A DNA stretch of 64,000 nt from Alcanivorax hongdengensis A-11-3 (GTDB taxonomy: Bacteria; Pseudomonadota; Gammaproteobacteria; Pseudomonadales; Alcanivoracaceae): assembly GCF_000300995.1 (NCBI RefSeq), contig NZ_AMRJ01000002.1, forward strand, positions 1-64,000. The letters run 5' to 3'. Within the stretch, counting starts at the first letter, position 1; every line of letters starts with the position of its first letter. Positions 34,018 through 43,213 of the stretch are shown here, piece after piece. The notes under the pieces are model-generated. The model did not search any database. It saw only the letters and a list, made by a program, of their open reading frames with translations, and was not told where the DNA came from. The translations under genes were made by a program, and so were the position numbers.

Positions 34018-35304
34018 TTACTTTTCCAGAATCGCCACCACACCCTGACCACCGGCGGCACACACGGAGATCAGGCAACGGCCGGAGCCTTTTTCGTTCA
34101 GCAGTTTCGCGGCGTTGGCAATGATGCGGCCACCGGTGGCAGCGAACGGGTGGCCGGCTGCCAGGGAGGAGCCTTTCACGTTCAGCTTGCTGCGGTCGAT
34201 GCTGCCCAGTGCCTTCTTGCGGCCCAGACGCTCTTTACAGAACTTGTCGTCTTCCCAGGCTTTCAGGGTAGACAGTACCTGGGACGCAAAGGCTTCGTGG
34301 ATTTCGTAGAAATCGAAGTCCTGCAGGGTAATGCCCGCCTTGTCGAGCATGCTCGGCACGGCATAGGCCGGCGCCATCAGCAGGCCTTCTTTCTTGCCGA
34401 TGAAATCCACGGCCGCCGCTTCGCCCAGGGTCAGGTAGGCCAGTACCGGCAGACCACGCTCCTTGGCCCACTCTTCAGACGCCAGCAGCACGGCGGACGC
34501 GCCGTCGGTCAGCGGTGTGGAGTTGGCCGGGGTCATGGTGCCGTTCGGGCCGCCAAAGCAGGGCTTCAGGGTGGCCAGTTTTTCCAGGGTGGAATCGCCA
34601 CGCATGTTGTTGTCGCGCTCCAGGCCCTTGAACGGGGTGATCAGGTCGTCCTGCCAGCCCTCTTCATAGGACTTGGCCAGGTTCTGGTGGGATTTCCACG
34701 CCAGCTCGTCCTGGTCTTCACGGGCAATGCCCCATTCGGCAGCGGTGATGGCCTGGTGCTCACCCATGGACAGGCCAGTGCGCGGCTCGCCGTTCTTGGG
34801 GATGTCGGGCATCAGGGATTTCGGGTTCAGCAGTTTCAGGCCCAGCTTGGCACGCTCGCCATTGGTCTTGGCACGGTTAAGTGCCATGAACACCTTTCGG
34901 GCGTCTTCGTTAACACCCAGCGGCGCATCGGAGGTGGTATCCACACCGCCGGCGATGGCGCAGTCGATCTGACCCAGGGCGATCTTGTTGGCCACCAGAA
35001 TGGCGGCTTCCAGGCCGGTACCACAGGCTTGCTGCAGATCGTAGGCCGGGGTTTCCGGAGCCAGCTTGGAACCCAGCACGCATTCACGCACCAGGTTGAA
35101 GTCGCGGGCGTGCTTCATCACGGCACCGGCGGCCACTTCACCGACCTTCTCGCCGTGCAGCTTGTAACGGTCCACCAGACCGTCGATGGCTGCGGTGAGC
35201 ATGTCCTGGTTACTGGTGTCGACGTACGCGGTGTTGGAACGCGCGAACGGAATGCGGTTGCCGCCAATAATGGCAACCTTACGTACAGACTTACCTGCCA
35301 GCAT
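34018..35304 (-). CDS. fadI: Acetyl-CoA C-acyltransferase (thiolase, FadI-like)
   Basis: A 428-residue thiolase. Acylation Cys lies in LQQACGTGLEAAILVANKIALGQ, His in IHEAFASQVL, and the second catalytic Cys in CLISVCAAGGQGVVAILEK; GHPFAATGGR is also present. Length and the LxPETPAYDLQQACGTG context resemble FadI/YfcY-type and PA4785-type thiolases. It would split 3-ketoacyl-CoA with CoA. GGAGG precedes the ATG. The divergent partner is a high-molecular-weight FabG, the same arrangement as PA4785/PA4786. Confidence 0.9.
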   Translation of the reverse strand: MLAGKSVRKVAIIGGNRIPFARSNTAYVDTSNQDMLTAAIDGLVDRYKLHGEKVGEVAAGAVMKHARDFNLVRECVLGSKLAPETPAYDLQQACGTGLEAAILVANKIALGQIDCAIAGGVDTTSDAPLGVNEDARKVFMALNRAKTNGERAKLGLKLLNPKSLMPDIPKNGEPRTGLSMGEHQAITAAEWGIAREDQDELAWKSHQNLAKSYEEGWQDDLITPFKGLERDNNMRGDSTLEKLATLKPCFGGPNGTMTPANSTPLTDGASAVLLASEEWAKERGLPVLAYLTLGEAAAVDFIGKKEGLLMAPAYAVPSMLDKAGITLQDFDFYEIHEAFASQVLSTLKAWEDDKFCKERLGRKKALGSIDRSKLNVKGSSLAAGHPFAATGGRIIANAAKLLNEKGSGRCLISVCAAGGQGVVAILEK

Positions 35305-35607
35305 AATCGTTTCCTCCAGGGTGGCGTTGTGACGCCAAGGTATTCATCAGGATGAGCGCAGTCTACCTTTCCCGGGGCCGGCCTCATTGGCTACGGCGCC
35401 CTTCACGCAGCCGGTACCGGTCAATACACCGGCCACACGGCAGTGATTCAATACGCAGCCTGACAGTTTGCGCTGTGCCGTGGTCCTTGGCCCTACGAAG
35501 GAAGTATTAAATGTCGGCGGCCATGCCGGCTACGGCTTAAATCGACCACCGGATACGTTAAGGTAGCCGGGAATTTCACTCATCACTGGATGACGAAGGA
35601 CAGCATC
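35305..35607. other. Divergent promoter region of thiolase and HMW-FabG genes
   Basis: About 300 bp without a coding sequence. It holds the two ribosome-binding sites (GGAGG for the thiolase, AAGGA for fabG) and GC-rich partial repeats such as GGCCGG. No clear operator palindrome was found, and no promoter consensus is strong. Confidence 0.5.
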
Positions 35608-37026
35608 ATGAGCGATACCTATCAGGCAATTGCCAACTCGCCCGTCGGCAAGGCACTTTTCGGCGCCATTAACCTGCCCATCCCGGTTATTCTGGAGCGC
35701 TGGCAGCCCGGCCAGGCTTCCTTTGTATCCGGCCGTGTACTGGTCGGTGCGGCAACCGGCTCCACCGGCGTGGACACCATTTTCAACACGCTGAAAGGCG
35801 CACCGGAAGCCAAACTGGCGGTACTGGCCAACACCGCCAGCGCCACCGAGCTGCAGAAGAAAGCCGGCAAGCTGGGCATCGACGCGGACAACTACACCGC
35901 CACCCGTGAAGACGAAACCAAATTCAAGGCACTGGTATTCGATGCCACCGGCATCAGCAACACCGAAGAGCTGAAAGCCCTGTGGGACTTCTTCCACCCG
36001 GTGATCAAGAAGCTCGACAAGTGTGCCCGGGTGGTGGTTATTGGCCGCACCCCGGAAAAGCAGAGCGGTGCCACCCGTGTCGCCCAGCGCGCCCTGGAAG
36101 GCTTCACCCGTTCCGTGGGCAAGGAAATCAAGAAAGGCGCCACCGTGCAGCTGGTGTATGTAGATGAAGGTGCCGAGAAGCAGCTGGCCTCTCCCCTGCA
36201 CTTCTTCCTGTCGCCCAAGTCCGCCTATGTGTCCGCCCAGATCGTGCGCGTAACCGAAGCCGGTTTCGACGCCAAGAAGTTTGACTGGAACCAGCCGCTG
36301 GCCGGCAAAAAAGCTCTGGTCACCGGTGGCTCCCGCGGCATCGGCGCTGCCATCGCCGAAGTCCTGGCCCGTGACGGCGCCACCGTTACCGTGCTGGACA
36401 TCCCGCCCATGGCCGACGACCTGAACAAGGTCGCCGAGCAGATCGGTGGCGATACCTTGGAGCTGGACATCACCGCCGACGACGCGCCGGAAAAGATCAC
36501 CGCCAAGGCCAAGGAAATCGGTGGCTATGACGTGGTGGTCCACAACGCCGGTGTCACCCGTGACAAGATGCTGGGCAACATGCCGGAAAAATTCTGGGAC
36601 ATGGTGCTGAACATCAACATCTCCAGCCAGCTGCGTATCAACGAGAAGCTGCTGGCCGAAGGTGGCATGGGTGAAGGTGGCCGCATCATCTCCATCAGCT
36701 CCATCGCCGGCATCGCCGGTAACCTGGGCCAGACCAACTACGGCTGCTCCAAGGCCGCCGTGATCGGCATGATCGATGCGTTCAAGGACGAGTACGCCGA
36801 GAAAGGCATCACCATCAACGCCGTGGCACCGGGCTTTATCGAGACCCAGATGACCGCTGCCATCCCCTTCACCATCCGTGAAGCGGGCCGCCGCATGAAC
36901 GCCATGAACCAGGGCGGTCAGCCGGTGGACGTGGCCGAAACCATCGCCTTCTTTGCCAGCCCGGCCTCCCAGGGCCTGACCGGCAACGTGGTGCGCGTGT
37001 GTGGTCAGATGCTGCTGGGCGCGTAA
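35608..37026 (+). CDS. fabG: 3-oxoacyl-ACP/CoA reductase, high-molecular-weight FabG
   Basis: A 472-residue SDR of the HMW-FabG (FabG4-like) class, starting MSDTYQAIANSPVGKALFGAI; an ATG six codons upstream is less well placed for AAGGA. Residues ~1-220 form the N-terminal flavodoxin-like domain. The C-terminal reductase has ALVTGGSRGIGAAIAEVL, VVHNAGVTRDKMLGNM, and the Ser-Tyr-Lys triad in SISSIAGIAGNLGQTNYGCSKAA. Such enzymes prefer CoA thioesters and NADH. With the thiolase and MaoC gene (47848) it could form a beta-oxidation or PHA/lipid synthesis set. Confidence 0.9.
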   Translation: MSDTYQAIANSPVGKALFGAINLPIPVILERWQPGQASFVSGRVLVGAATGSTGVDTIFNTLKGAPEAKLAVLANTASATELQKKAGKLGIDADNYTATREDETKFKALVFDATGISNTEELKALWDFFHPVIKKLDKCARVVVIGRTPEKQSGATRVAQRALEGFTRSVGKEIKKGATVQLVYVDEGAEKQLASPLHFFLSPKSAYVSAQIVRVTEAGFDAKKFDWNQPLAGKKALVTGGSRGIGAAIAEVLARDGATVTVLDIPPMADDLNKVAEQIGGDTLELDITADDAPEKITAKAKEIGGYDVVVHNAGVTRDKMLGNMPEKFWDMVLNINISSQLRINEKLLAEGGMGEGGRIISISSIAGIAGNLGQTNYGCSKAAVIGMIDAFKDEYAEKGITINAVAPGFIETQMTAAIPFTIREAGRRMNAMNQGGQPVDVAETIAFFASPASQGLTGNVVRVCGQMLLGA

Positions 37027-37046
37027 CACTCGCAGCCTTAAGCCAC

Positions 37047-37082
37047 AAAAAAGCCCCGCCGGGAAACCGGTGGGGCTTTTTT
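37047..37082 (+). terminator. Intrinsic terminator of the HMW-FabG gene
   Basis: AAAAAAGCCCC-ACCGG-type stem: GCCCCGCCGG pairs with CCGGTGGGGC around GAAA, with A6 before and T6 after. Confidence 0.92.
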
Positions 37083-37193
37083 GTGGGCAGCGTTTAACAC
37101 CGAAGCCGCAGAGCACGGAGGCAATACCGCGCGCAACCCCGGGTGCCCAATCCTCTTGGTGGCTCGCTGTTTCCTGTGTAGAGGTGCGCTTAC

Positions 37194-37232
37194 AAGCAAG
37201 GCCCCATCGCCAGCAGGCTGGCTCCTACAGAA
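37194..37232. repeat. REP-like palindromic element
   Basis: The region contains GCCAGC-AG-GCTGGC (37209-37222) inside the context CCCCATC...CTCCTACAG. On the minus strand this reads GTAGGAGCCAGCCTGCTGGC, close to the extragenic palindromic repeats common in Pseudomonas and relatives. Only one copy was noticed here. The surrounding 37083-37268 shows nothing else recognisable. Confidence 0.55.
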
Positions 37233-37268
37233 AAGAAAGCCACGCCTCCCTCATGGAGAGACCAGAAC

Positions 37269-37302
37269 AAAAAAAGGCCCCGCCAGAGACCTGGCGGGGC
37301 CT
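37269..37302 (-). terminator. Intrinsic terminator of the fatty acid hydroxylase gene
   Basis: On the minus strand AGGCCCCGCCAG (37291-37302 complement) pairs with CTGGCGGGGCCT around GTCT and is followed by T7 (37269-37275 complement). Confidence 0.9.
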
Positions 37303-37346
37303 GTGAATATCCGTCTGCTCTCCCGAGACGGTTTACGTTGTGCTCG

Positions 37347-38273
37347 TTAAGCCGCTTCCGCCTGCTTGTCGGCTTTTGCCTGTGCTTTCGCCTTGGCCTT
37401 GGCGGCGCCGCCCGGCATGTACTGGCGTACATCCCAGAAGAAGTAACGCTTGAGCACACTGGCCGCTTCCTCATCGTTCTGGCGCCAGCCGTACACTTCC
37501 GGGCGTTTGGTTTCGATAGCCAAGGTGCCGAATACCAGCCAGTCGTAGATCGCCAGCGTGGACGTCACATTCTTGGCCGAGTTGGGGCCACGGGAATGGT
37601 GATGATGGTGCTGGGTCGGGAAAGTCAGCACATGGGCCAGCGCCCACATGGTTTTGCGCACCCAGGCCCACTTGTGGTTATGGAAGTACAGATCCCAGTT
37701 CCAGTTCACATGGGTCTGCGCCGCCCAGAAGCCCTTGATCGCGGTGCCCAGCAGGAACACATCCACCAGGCCCAGGTACAGGCACAGCAGCTGGAAGGTG
37801 TAGTTGGGCATGATGAACCACCAGGCCCAGCCGTTCACAAAGGTCTGGGTGACAGACAATTCGCCCTTGTTGTCCTGGCCACCGACGATGTGGTGGGGAC
37901 GATGGCTCATCTTGTACAACGCCTGCACCCACTGCAGTACCCGGCTTTTAGGCCGGCGGGCATGGGCAAATAGATGGAAAGAGCCGTGAATGAACTCTTC
38001 AATGCAGAAGTACACGATCAGCGTGGGGATAAAGTAGTCCTTTTCCAGCCAGGCCAGCGAACCGGCACTGCCCGGGAACAGGTGACTGAGACCGAAGGTC
38101 AGGGCCAGCAGTACCAGCGGGCGCTGAATGGCGATCATCACGAAAGTGGCCAGGAAAGCCACTTTCCAGTCCTGTTTGGTCTTGCGACCGTTTTTTGTCC
38201 GGCCAACGATCAGTTCCCAGATGGCACTGATGATCACGAAGGCCGTGACAAGAAAGGTGAGTTTCTGATCCAT
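37347..38273 (-). CDS. Sterol desaturase/fatty acid hydroxylase family protein
   Basis: A 308-residue membrane di-iron enzyme. Helices lie near residues 7-22, 41-62 and 83-97. Histidine clusters: EEFIHGSFHLFAHARR, MSHRPHHIVGG, THVNWNWDLYFHNHKW and PTQHHHHHSRGPNS, matching the HxxxH...HxxHH...HxxHH scheme of the superfamily. A low-complexity tail rich in Ala/Lys (AAKAKAKAQAKADKQ) closes the protein. It probably hydroxylates or desaturates a lipid using O2. It is divergent from a LysR regulator whose operator lies between them. Confidence 0.85.
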   Translation of the reverse strand: MDQKLTFLVTAFVIISAIWELIVGRTKNGRKTKQDWKVAFLATFVMIAIQRPLVLLALTFGLSHLFPGSAGSLAWLEKDYFIPTLIVYFCIEEFIHGSFHLFAHARRPKSRVLQWVQALYKMSHRPHHIVGGQDNKGELSVTQTFVNGWAWWFIMPNYTFQLLCLYLGLVDVFLLGTAIKGFWAAQTHVNWNWDLYFHNHKWAWVRKTMWALAHVLTFPTQHHHHHSRGPNSAKNVTSTLAIYDWLVFGTLAIETKRPEVYGWRQNDEEAASVLKRYFFWDVRQYMPGGAAKAKAKAQAKADKQAEAA

Positions 38274-38349
38274 TGTTATTCTCCCGAGGGGTTGTTGCTG
38301 CTGTAACGCACCCCTCGACCATAAACAGGCCGTATTCCCATGCCCAATT

Positions 38350-38371
38350 GATATTTGATATAACTAATATC
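38350..38371. promoter_or_regulatory. LysR-type operator touching the lysR start codon
   Basis: GATATT (38350-38355), 10 bp, AATATC (38366-38371): a perfect 6-bp inverted repeat in an AT-rich block (TGATATAACT spacer), ending 1 bp before the ATG of the LysR gene and 77 bp from the hydroxylase start. LysR proteins bind T-N11-A palindromes, so autoregulation is likely. Confidence 0.6.
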
Positions 38372-38372
38372 C

Positions 38373-39281
38373 ATGAAGCTGAATTTACGAAGTGTCGATC
38401 TCAACCTGCTACCGGTGTTCAACGCCATCATGGAGGCCGGCCAGCTGTCCCGGGCCGCCGAGGCCCTGGGCATGAGTCAGCCGGCCATCAGCGCCGCCCT
38501 GCAACGGCTGCGCCATACCCTGGGGGATGAACTGTTCGTGCGGACCCGGCAAGGCATGCAGCCCACCCCCAGAGCCCTGGAGCTGCACCCACTGATCCGC
38601 GAGCACCTGGACGGCCTGCGCGATGTGCTCGACCCGGGCAACCGTTTCAACCCGGCCACCAGCGAGCGGCACTTCCGCCTGCTGAGCGTGGATTACTTCG
38701 AGATGGTAGTGCTGCCCGGCCTGCTTAAACGGCTGCGCGAGCGGGCCCCCCACATCGTGCTGGAAGTGACGGTGGCCGACGACCGCATGGGCGATGCCCT
38801 GCACAAGGCCGAGGCGGATCTGGCCATCGACGCTTTTATACCCGAGGATCCCAAGCTCGCCCGCCAGGTACTGCTGGCGGAGCCGCTGGTGGTGATCGCC
38901 CGACAGGGCCACCCGGTACTGCGTGGCAAATGCAGCAAACAGGCCTTTCTGGAGGCCGAACATGTGGTGCTGCCGGATCGTAACCGGCGCCTGCCGCTGG
39001 ATCAGATCCTGCAGGAACCGGGCTGGCAACGGCGCACCGGGGTGCGCGTGACGCAGTTCTCCAGCATGCTGGCTGCCTGCAGCCACTCGGACATGATCGC
39101 CACGGTGCCGCGCCGCCTGGCACAACAATACGGCCCGGCCATGGGCCTGCAGATTCTGCCGTTTCCGGCGGATCTGCCGCCGGTCCCCATCTTCATGCTC
39201 TGGTCACCGGCCCAGGAACGGGACCCGGCCCACCAGTGGCTGCGCGAACTGCTGATGGAAGAGGCGGCCCAACACCCTTGA
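38373..39281 (+). CDS. LysR-family transcriptional regulator
   Basis: A 302-residue regulator. The HTH spans DLNLLPVFNAIMEAGQLSRAAEALGMSQPAISAALQRLRHTLGDELFVRT in pieces, with LysR-type substrate-binding domain from about residue 90 (FRLLSVDYFEMVVLPGLLKRL). This resembles the PA-type regulators of the NodD-like branch. There is no Shine-Dalgarno sequence; an operator palindrome ends just before ATG, so the mRNA may be leaderless. It should control the divergent hydroxylase gene. Confidence 0.9.
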   Translation: MKLNLRSVDLNLLPVFNAIMEAGQLSRAAEALGMSQPAISAALQRLRHTLGDELFVRTRQGMQPTPRALELHPLIREHLDGLRDVLDPGNRFNPATSERHFRLLSVDYFEMVVLPGLLKRLRERAPHIVLEVTVADDRMGDALHKAEADLAIDAFIPEDPKLARQVLLAEPLVVIARQGHPVLRGKCSKQAFLEAEHVVLPDRNRRLPLDQILQEPGWQRRTGVRVTQFSSMLAACSHSDMIATVPRRLAQQYGPAMGLQILPFPADLPPVPIFMLWSPAQERDPAHQWLRELLMEEAAQHP

Positions 39282-39339
39282 AACCTTTGTGCGCCATCGC
39301 CATCTAACTCTTACACGCATGCAACGACAGGTTACCCCC

Positions 39340-39846
39340 ATGGGTTTTGGTCGTATTTTCTTCTTCATCTTCGGATTTGCCCTGCTGGAAGTGCTGGTAC
39401 TGGCCAAGGTGGCCGGCCTGATTGGCTGGCCGATCACCATTGTGCTGGTGGTCACTACCGCCTTGCTGGGCAGCTTTCTGTTTCGTCGCCAGGGGCTGGA
39501 CACCTGGATGCGCCTCAATCAGCGCCTGCAACAGGGTGAAATGCCGGGACGGGAAATGGTGGAAGGCATGATGCTGCTGCTTGGCGGCGCCTTGCTGATT
39601 ACCCCGGGCTTCATCACCGACGCGGTGGGTTTCAGCCTGCTGCTGCCCGGCTCACGCCGCTGGCTGGCCAACAAGGTGATCGAACGCGGCACCCTGCAGG
39701 CCATGGCCGGTAACGGCAATGTCTTTGTCTATCGTCAACAATGGAGCGCCGGCCACGCCGAGCCGGGCCGCCCGGGCGGCACAGCCCGCCCCAACCGGGA
39801 TGGCGGCATCACCATTGACGGCAACGCCACCCGCACCGACCGCTAG
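39340..39846 (+). CDS. fxsA: FxsA family membrane protein
   Basis: A 168-residue protein from MGFGRIFFFIFG; AGG lies eight bases before it, while upstream in-frame ATG 39319 and GTG 39289 lack such a site. Helix pairs at residues ~3-20, 24-45 and 72-95. The family core EVLVLAKVAGLIGWPITIVLVVTTALLGSFLFRRQG (in part) and MLLLGGALLITPGFITDAVGFSLLLP is clear. E. coli FxsA affects F-plasmid exclusion of phage T7; the general role is unknown. It shares its last 4 bp (CTAG) with the convergent RDD gene. Confidence 0.88.
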   Translation: MGFGRIFFFIFGFALLEVLVLAKVAGLIGWPITIVLVVTTALLGSFLFRRQGLDTWMRLNQRLQQGEMPGREMVEGMMLLLGGALLITPGFITDAVGFSLLLPGSRRWLANKVIERGTLQAMAGNGNVFVYRQQWSAGHAEPGRPGGTARPNRDGGITIDGNATRTDR

Positions 39847-40412
39847 GCGGATTCCGGCAACGCATCGTCCAGGCTGTCATCCTCGATGACTTCGCCGGCC
39901 TGCCAGCGACGCAGCACGGATAGCTCCACCACCCGGGTGCCGGGGATCTGGTCATGCCAGCAGATACGGCCACGGGTGAAAATGGAAAATGCCTCGAATG
40001 GAATCAGCCGGCACAGGGTACGGGCCAGCACCTTGCCAGGCCCGACCCGCTGCCCCTGGGCATCAGTCACCAGGGTGCCAGTCACCAGCTTGCCCAGGGT
40101 GCGACCGAACAGGGATTCCAGCACCAGGTAATAGACCAGCAGGCTGGCCAGCCCCAGCAGAAAATCCGGGACACCGAGCAGACTCTGCATCAGCCCCTCG
40201 GCTTCCAGCATGCTGAGGACGAAAAATACCGCCATCACCAGTCCGATCTGGGCCACGTAATCGATCAGATAGTTGAAAAGCCGGCGCCAGCGCCCTGCCG
40301 CCGGCAAGGGCCCCTGTTCTTCATGGGCCCGGTGGTCGATCAGCACCGCCGACTGGGGCGCCCTGTAAATCGCATCGGATGAGGGGGTGTTTTCGGGCTT
40401 GTCCTGTTCCAT
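39843..40412 (-). CDS. RDD family membrane protein
   Basis: A 189-residue protein from [10 protein letters not shown] (AAGGAG six bases upstream on the minus strand). The RDD domain starts at [22 protein letters not shown], with Arg-Asp-like residues in helix 1, followed by [23 protein letters not shown] and [15 protein letters not shown]. Some RDD proteins act as Na+(Li+)/H+ antiporters in halophiles, and a Na+/H+ antiporter-family gene lies next to it; a related function is possible but unproven. Confidence 0.85.
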   Translation of the reverse strand: MEQDKPENTPSSDAIYRAPQSAVLIDHRAHEEQGPLPAAGRWRRLFNYLIDYVAQIGLVMAVFFVLSMLEAEGLMQSLLGVPDFLLGLASLLVYYLVLESLFGRTLGKLVTGTLVTDAQGQRVGPGKVLARTLCRLIPFEAFSIFTRGRICWHDQIPGTRVVELSVLRRWQAGEVIEDDSLDDALPESA

Positions 40413-40538
40413 GGTCCGCTCCTTGTGCCAGTCCCTGGCCACTGCAAAAACCTGAGTATAGCAACCGGCCCATTCGCTGCCAGACCGTTCACGCTGTTAA
40501 ACTGCGCGTCCGTTTTTTTGTCGCCCCCGGAGCCCACC

Positions 40539-41864
40539 GTGTCCACGTTTCTCAATCCGGTGGTCCTGTCAGTGCTGGTGCTGATGGGCCTGTCCCTGGC
40601 ACGCCTGAATGTGGTACTCGCTCTGCTCTGCGCTGCCCTGGTGGCCGGCCTGGCCAGCCATCTGACTCTGGCCCAGACCCTGGATGCCTTTAGCGGCGGC
40701 CTGGGCGACGGCGCCAACATTGCTCTCAGCTATGCCCTGCTGGGCGCCTTTGCCGTGGCCATTGCCCGCTCCGGCATGACCGAATGGCTGGCCGGACGCA
40801 TCATCCGCCGACTGGGCGGCCACCCGGCCCCCGGGCAGCTGCGCCGGGTCCGCAACCTGATCATTATCGTGTTGCTGGTGGCGGCCATCAGCAGCCAGAA
40901 TATCGTGCCCATCCACATCGCTTTTATCCCGATTCTGGTGCCGCCATTGCTCGGCGTCATGAGCCGTTTGCGACTGGACCGCCGGCTGGCCGCCTGTGTG
41001 CTGACCTTCGGGCTGATTACCCCCTATATGGTGCTGCCGGTAGGTTTTGGCGGCATATTCCTGCATATCCAGCTGGGCCCCAGCCTGGAACGCGCCGGCC
41101 TCAGTCTGCCGGCCGATCAACTGCCCATCGCCATGCTGATTCCCGGTGCCGGCATGGTGCTGGGACTGCTGCTGGCCCTGCTGCGCTACCGCAAGCCCCG
41201 CGACTATCGCCCGGTGGAATTACCCGGTGAAGAACAGCACGCCAGGCTGTCCAGGCGTAACGTGATCGTTGCCGTGGTCGCCCTGGCCTCGGCGCTGGCG
41301 TTACAGCTCTATGCCGACTCCATGATTCTCGGCGCGCTGGCCGGGTTTCTGATCTTTACCGCCGGCGGTGTGGTGCCATGGAAAGAATCCCAGGATGCCT
41401 TTACCCAGGGGGTCAAGATGATGTCGCTGATCGGCTTCATCATGATCGCCGCCAACGGCTATGCCGCCGTGGTGGAAGCCGGCCATCAGGTACCCGCCCT
41501 GGTGGCGGCGGTCACCGGCAACCTGCACAGCGGGCCACTGGCCGCTGCCGTGTTGCTGCTGCTGGGCCTGTTCGTGACACTGGGAATTGGCTCTTCCTTC
41601 TCCACCATCCCCATCATCACCACCCTCTATGTGCCACTGTGCGTGGCGCTGGGCTTTTCACCGCTGGCCACCGCCGCCCTGGTGGGTAGTGCCGCGGCGC
41701 TCGGTGATGCCGGCTCGCCGGCCTCCGACTCCACCCTGGGCCCCACCGCCGGACTCAACGCGGACGGCCAGCACGACCATATTCGCGATACCGTGATTCC
41801 CACCTTCCTTCACTACAATCTGCCCCTGCTGGCCGCCGGCTGGCTGGCGGCCATGGTGCTTTAG
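40539..41864 (+). CDS. Na+/H+ antiporter family protein (NhaC-like)
   Basis: A 441-residue polytopic transporter starting at GTG 40539 (CGGAG eight bases before it); upstream in-frame starts lack a membrane-protein N-terminus. About 11 helices. Family motifs: [32 protein letters not shown] (part), [17 protein letters not shown], and [32 protein letters not shown] near the C-terminus, typical of the Na_H_antiport_3/NhaC group. It would exchange Na+ for H+ at the inner membrane, fitting a marine organism. Confidence 0.85.
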   Translation: MSTFLNPVVLSVLVLMGLSLARLNVVLALLCAALVAGLASHLTLAQTLDAFSGGLGDGANIALSYALLGAFAVAIARSGMTEWLAGRIIRRLGGHPAPGQLRRVRNLIIIVLLVAAISSQNIVPIHIAFIPILVPPLLGVMSRLRLDRRLAACVLTFGLITPYMVLPVGFGGIFLHIQLGPSLERAGLSLPADQLPIAMLIPGAGMVLGLLLALLRYRKPRDYRPVELPGEEQHARLSRRNVIVAVVALASALALQLYADSMILGALAGFLIFTAGGVVPWKESQDAFTQGVKMMSLIGFIMIAANGYAAVVEAGHQVPALVAAVTGNLHSGPLAAAVLLLLGLFVTLGIGSSFSTIPIITTLYVPLCVALGFSPLATAALVGSAAALGDAGSPASDSTLGPTAGLNADGQHDHIRDTVIPTFLHYNLPLLAAGWLAAMVL

Positions 41865-42205
41865 CGCTGCCGGGCCAGTGCCACTTGCCGGGCAATCAGA
41901 AACAGCGGGAACATGACGCTCACCGCAATGCCCATGGACAGCACGATATAAAGCCAGACAAAACGGATGCCCAGCCGCCGGGCTTCATGAACCATGAAGA
42001 TAAAGCCGGCCAGGCAGTAAAGCAGGATATCGTTGGCAATGGAGGCCGACGCGTGGTTCACATAAAGCGCCAGAATGAAGCTGGTGGCCCCGCGGTTTTC
42101 CGGCTGGGCCATGAAGGCCAGGTTATGGGTCCAGGTTGCCACCAGCGCAATGGCCGCGATGGCCCCGTAGACCCCGCAGAGAATCTTTTCGTTCCGTGTC
42201 ATCAT
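41861..42205 (-). CDS. DUF2834 domain membrane protein
   Basis: A 114-residue protein with three helices; start MMTRNEKIL chosen for GGAGAG upstream. The motif [36 protein letters not shown] (part) is typical of DUF2834. Its stop overlaps that of the convergent antiporter gene (TTAG, 41861-41864). Function unknown. Confidence 0.75.
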   Translation of the reverse strand: MMTRNEKILCGVYGAIAAIALVATWTHNLAFMAQPENRGATSFILALYVNHASASIANDILLYCLAGFIFMVHEARRLGIRFVWLYIVLSMGIAVSVMFPLFLIARQVALARQR

Positions 42206-42342
42206 TGTTGCTCTCCCGACAGGCAATCACCGGCCCGGACAAAAAACGCCCGGGCCTGTGATTGAAAGAGAAAACGCCGATGACGGCAAATGAGGAAAGG
42301 TCCTTCCCTGATTGATAAGGTCAAGAGAGGCCCTGTGCCCGG

Positions 42343-42660
42343 TTACTTCTGGGCGACCCCGGTACACTGAAAGTGGGTGTTGACCTGCCAGCTGATGCAA
42401 TCGCCGCCTTCCGTCTTGCTGGTGCAAACTGTTTCCGGTTTACCGGACGGCACCGCCCCTGTATATCCCCAGCTCTGGCATTTGCCCGCGGCGGTCTGCA
42501 AGCCCTGCTGCACGTCCAGCGTCGGCTTCTGCATCACGTTGTAGTTGAACGACAGCACCACATCACCGTTCTTCTGGTTACCATCGGAAACCTGCATGGG
42601 GCCGGCGGCCATGCAACCGGACAGCAACGTAACGGCCATAATGGCGAGATATTTTTTCAT
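42343..42660 (-). CDS. YecR-like lipoprotein
   Basis: A 105-residue lipoprotein: signal peptide MKKYLAIMAVTLLSGC with acylation at Cys16. The mature domain VVLSFNYNVMQKPTLDVQQGL, then CQSWGYTGA and C-T-S-K-T-E-G-G-D-C...FQC matches YecR of enterobacteria, with four conserved cysteines that probably form two disulphides. GGAG lies six bases before the ATG. Function unknown; YecR in E. coli is in the flagellar regulon, but no flagellar genes are near here. Confidence 0.75.
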   Translation of the reverse strand: MKKYLAIMAVTLLSGCMAAGPMQVSDGNQKNGDVVLSFNYNVMQKPTLDVQQGLQTAAGKCQSWGYTGAVPSGKPETVCTSKTEGGDCISWQVNTHFQCTGVAQK

Positions 42661-42754
42661 AACCAACTCCAAGGCTTGGGCAAAAGGTCTACTCTAGAGA
42701 AACCGTAGCAATGCTCAAGGCTGATATGCAGGAACCCATTGTTCCCTGAAATGA

Positions 42755-43213
42755 TTACTGCAGAAAAATTGGCGAGTTGACATAAAAGTACAGTATTTTC
42801 CACTGCCCCTCTCTCTTGATAAGCCGGGTGGTAATCTTGGCGTGGCCATGTTCAAACTCTGCGTCAGAGACATACTGTGCGGTAACCGTATTGGGCCCGC
42901 CCAGGTTGAGTGAAATATGCGCTTCGCCCTGGCCTGGTGAATATTCTTGCAAGCCCCCCAAGGCGGACAGCTTATCCATTAGCCTGTGAATCTGCTCTTT
43001 GTTCGCGGCAGCAAGCAACTCAGGTGACGCCCTTGTTATCAAGGCATCGGAAGACCATGAAGAGAGGATCGCCGGGATATTATTATCCACATAGGTTTCG
43101 CTTTCACTGTCCAGCGGTGGGCCCACAAAGAAAGCCATATAGGCAATGATGACGCCGACAACAAGAATGAAGGCAACAAAAAGACCACCAACCCACATCA
43201 ATATTTTTTTCAT
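42755..43213 (-). CDS. Membrane-anchored protein of unknown function
   Basis: A 152-residue protein with an uncleaved-looking N-terminal helix (residues 5-30, MWVGGLFVAFILVVGVIIAYMAFFVG) and a periplasmic domain of alpha+beta type resembling NTF2-like folds in pattern (AHISLNLGGPNTVTAQYV, AKITTRLIKREGQWKILYFYVNSP). No known domain was recognised with certainty. Base composition is visibly less GC-rich than its neighbours, so it may have been acquired. Confidence 0.6.
   Translation of the reverse strand: MKKILMWVGGLFVAFILVVGVIIAYMAFFVGPPLDSESETYVDNNIPAILSSWSSDALITRASPELLAAANKEQIHRLMDKLSALGGLQEYSPGQGEAHISLNLGGPNTVTAQYVSDAEFEHGHAKITTRLIKREGQWKILYFYVNSPIFLQ

Noticed and set aside
34000..35355. 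Open frame on the plus strand opposite the thiolase
   Set aside because: The thiolase has all catalytic motifs; the opposite frame has none.
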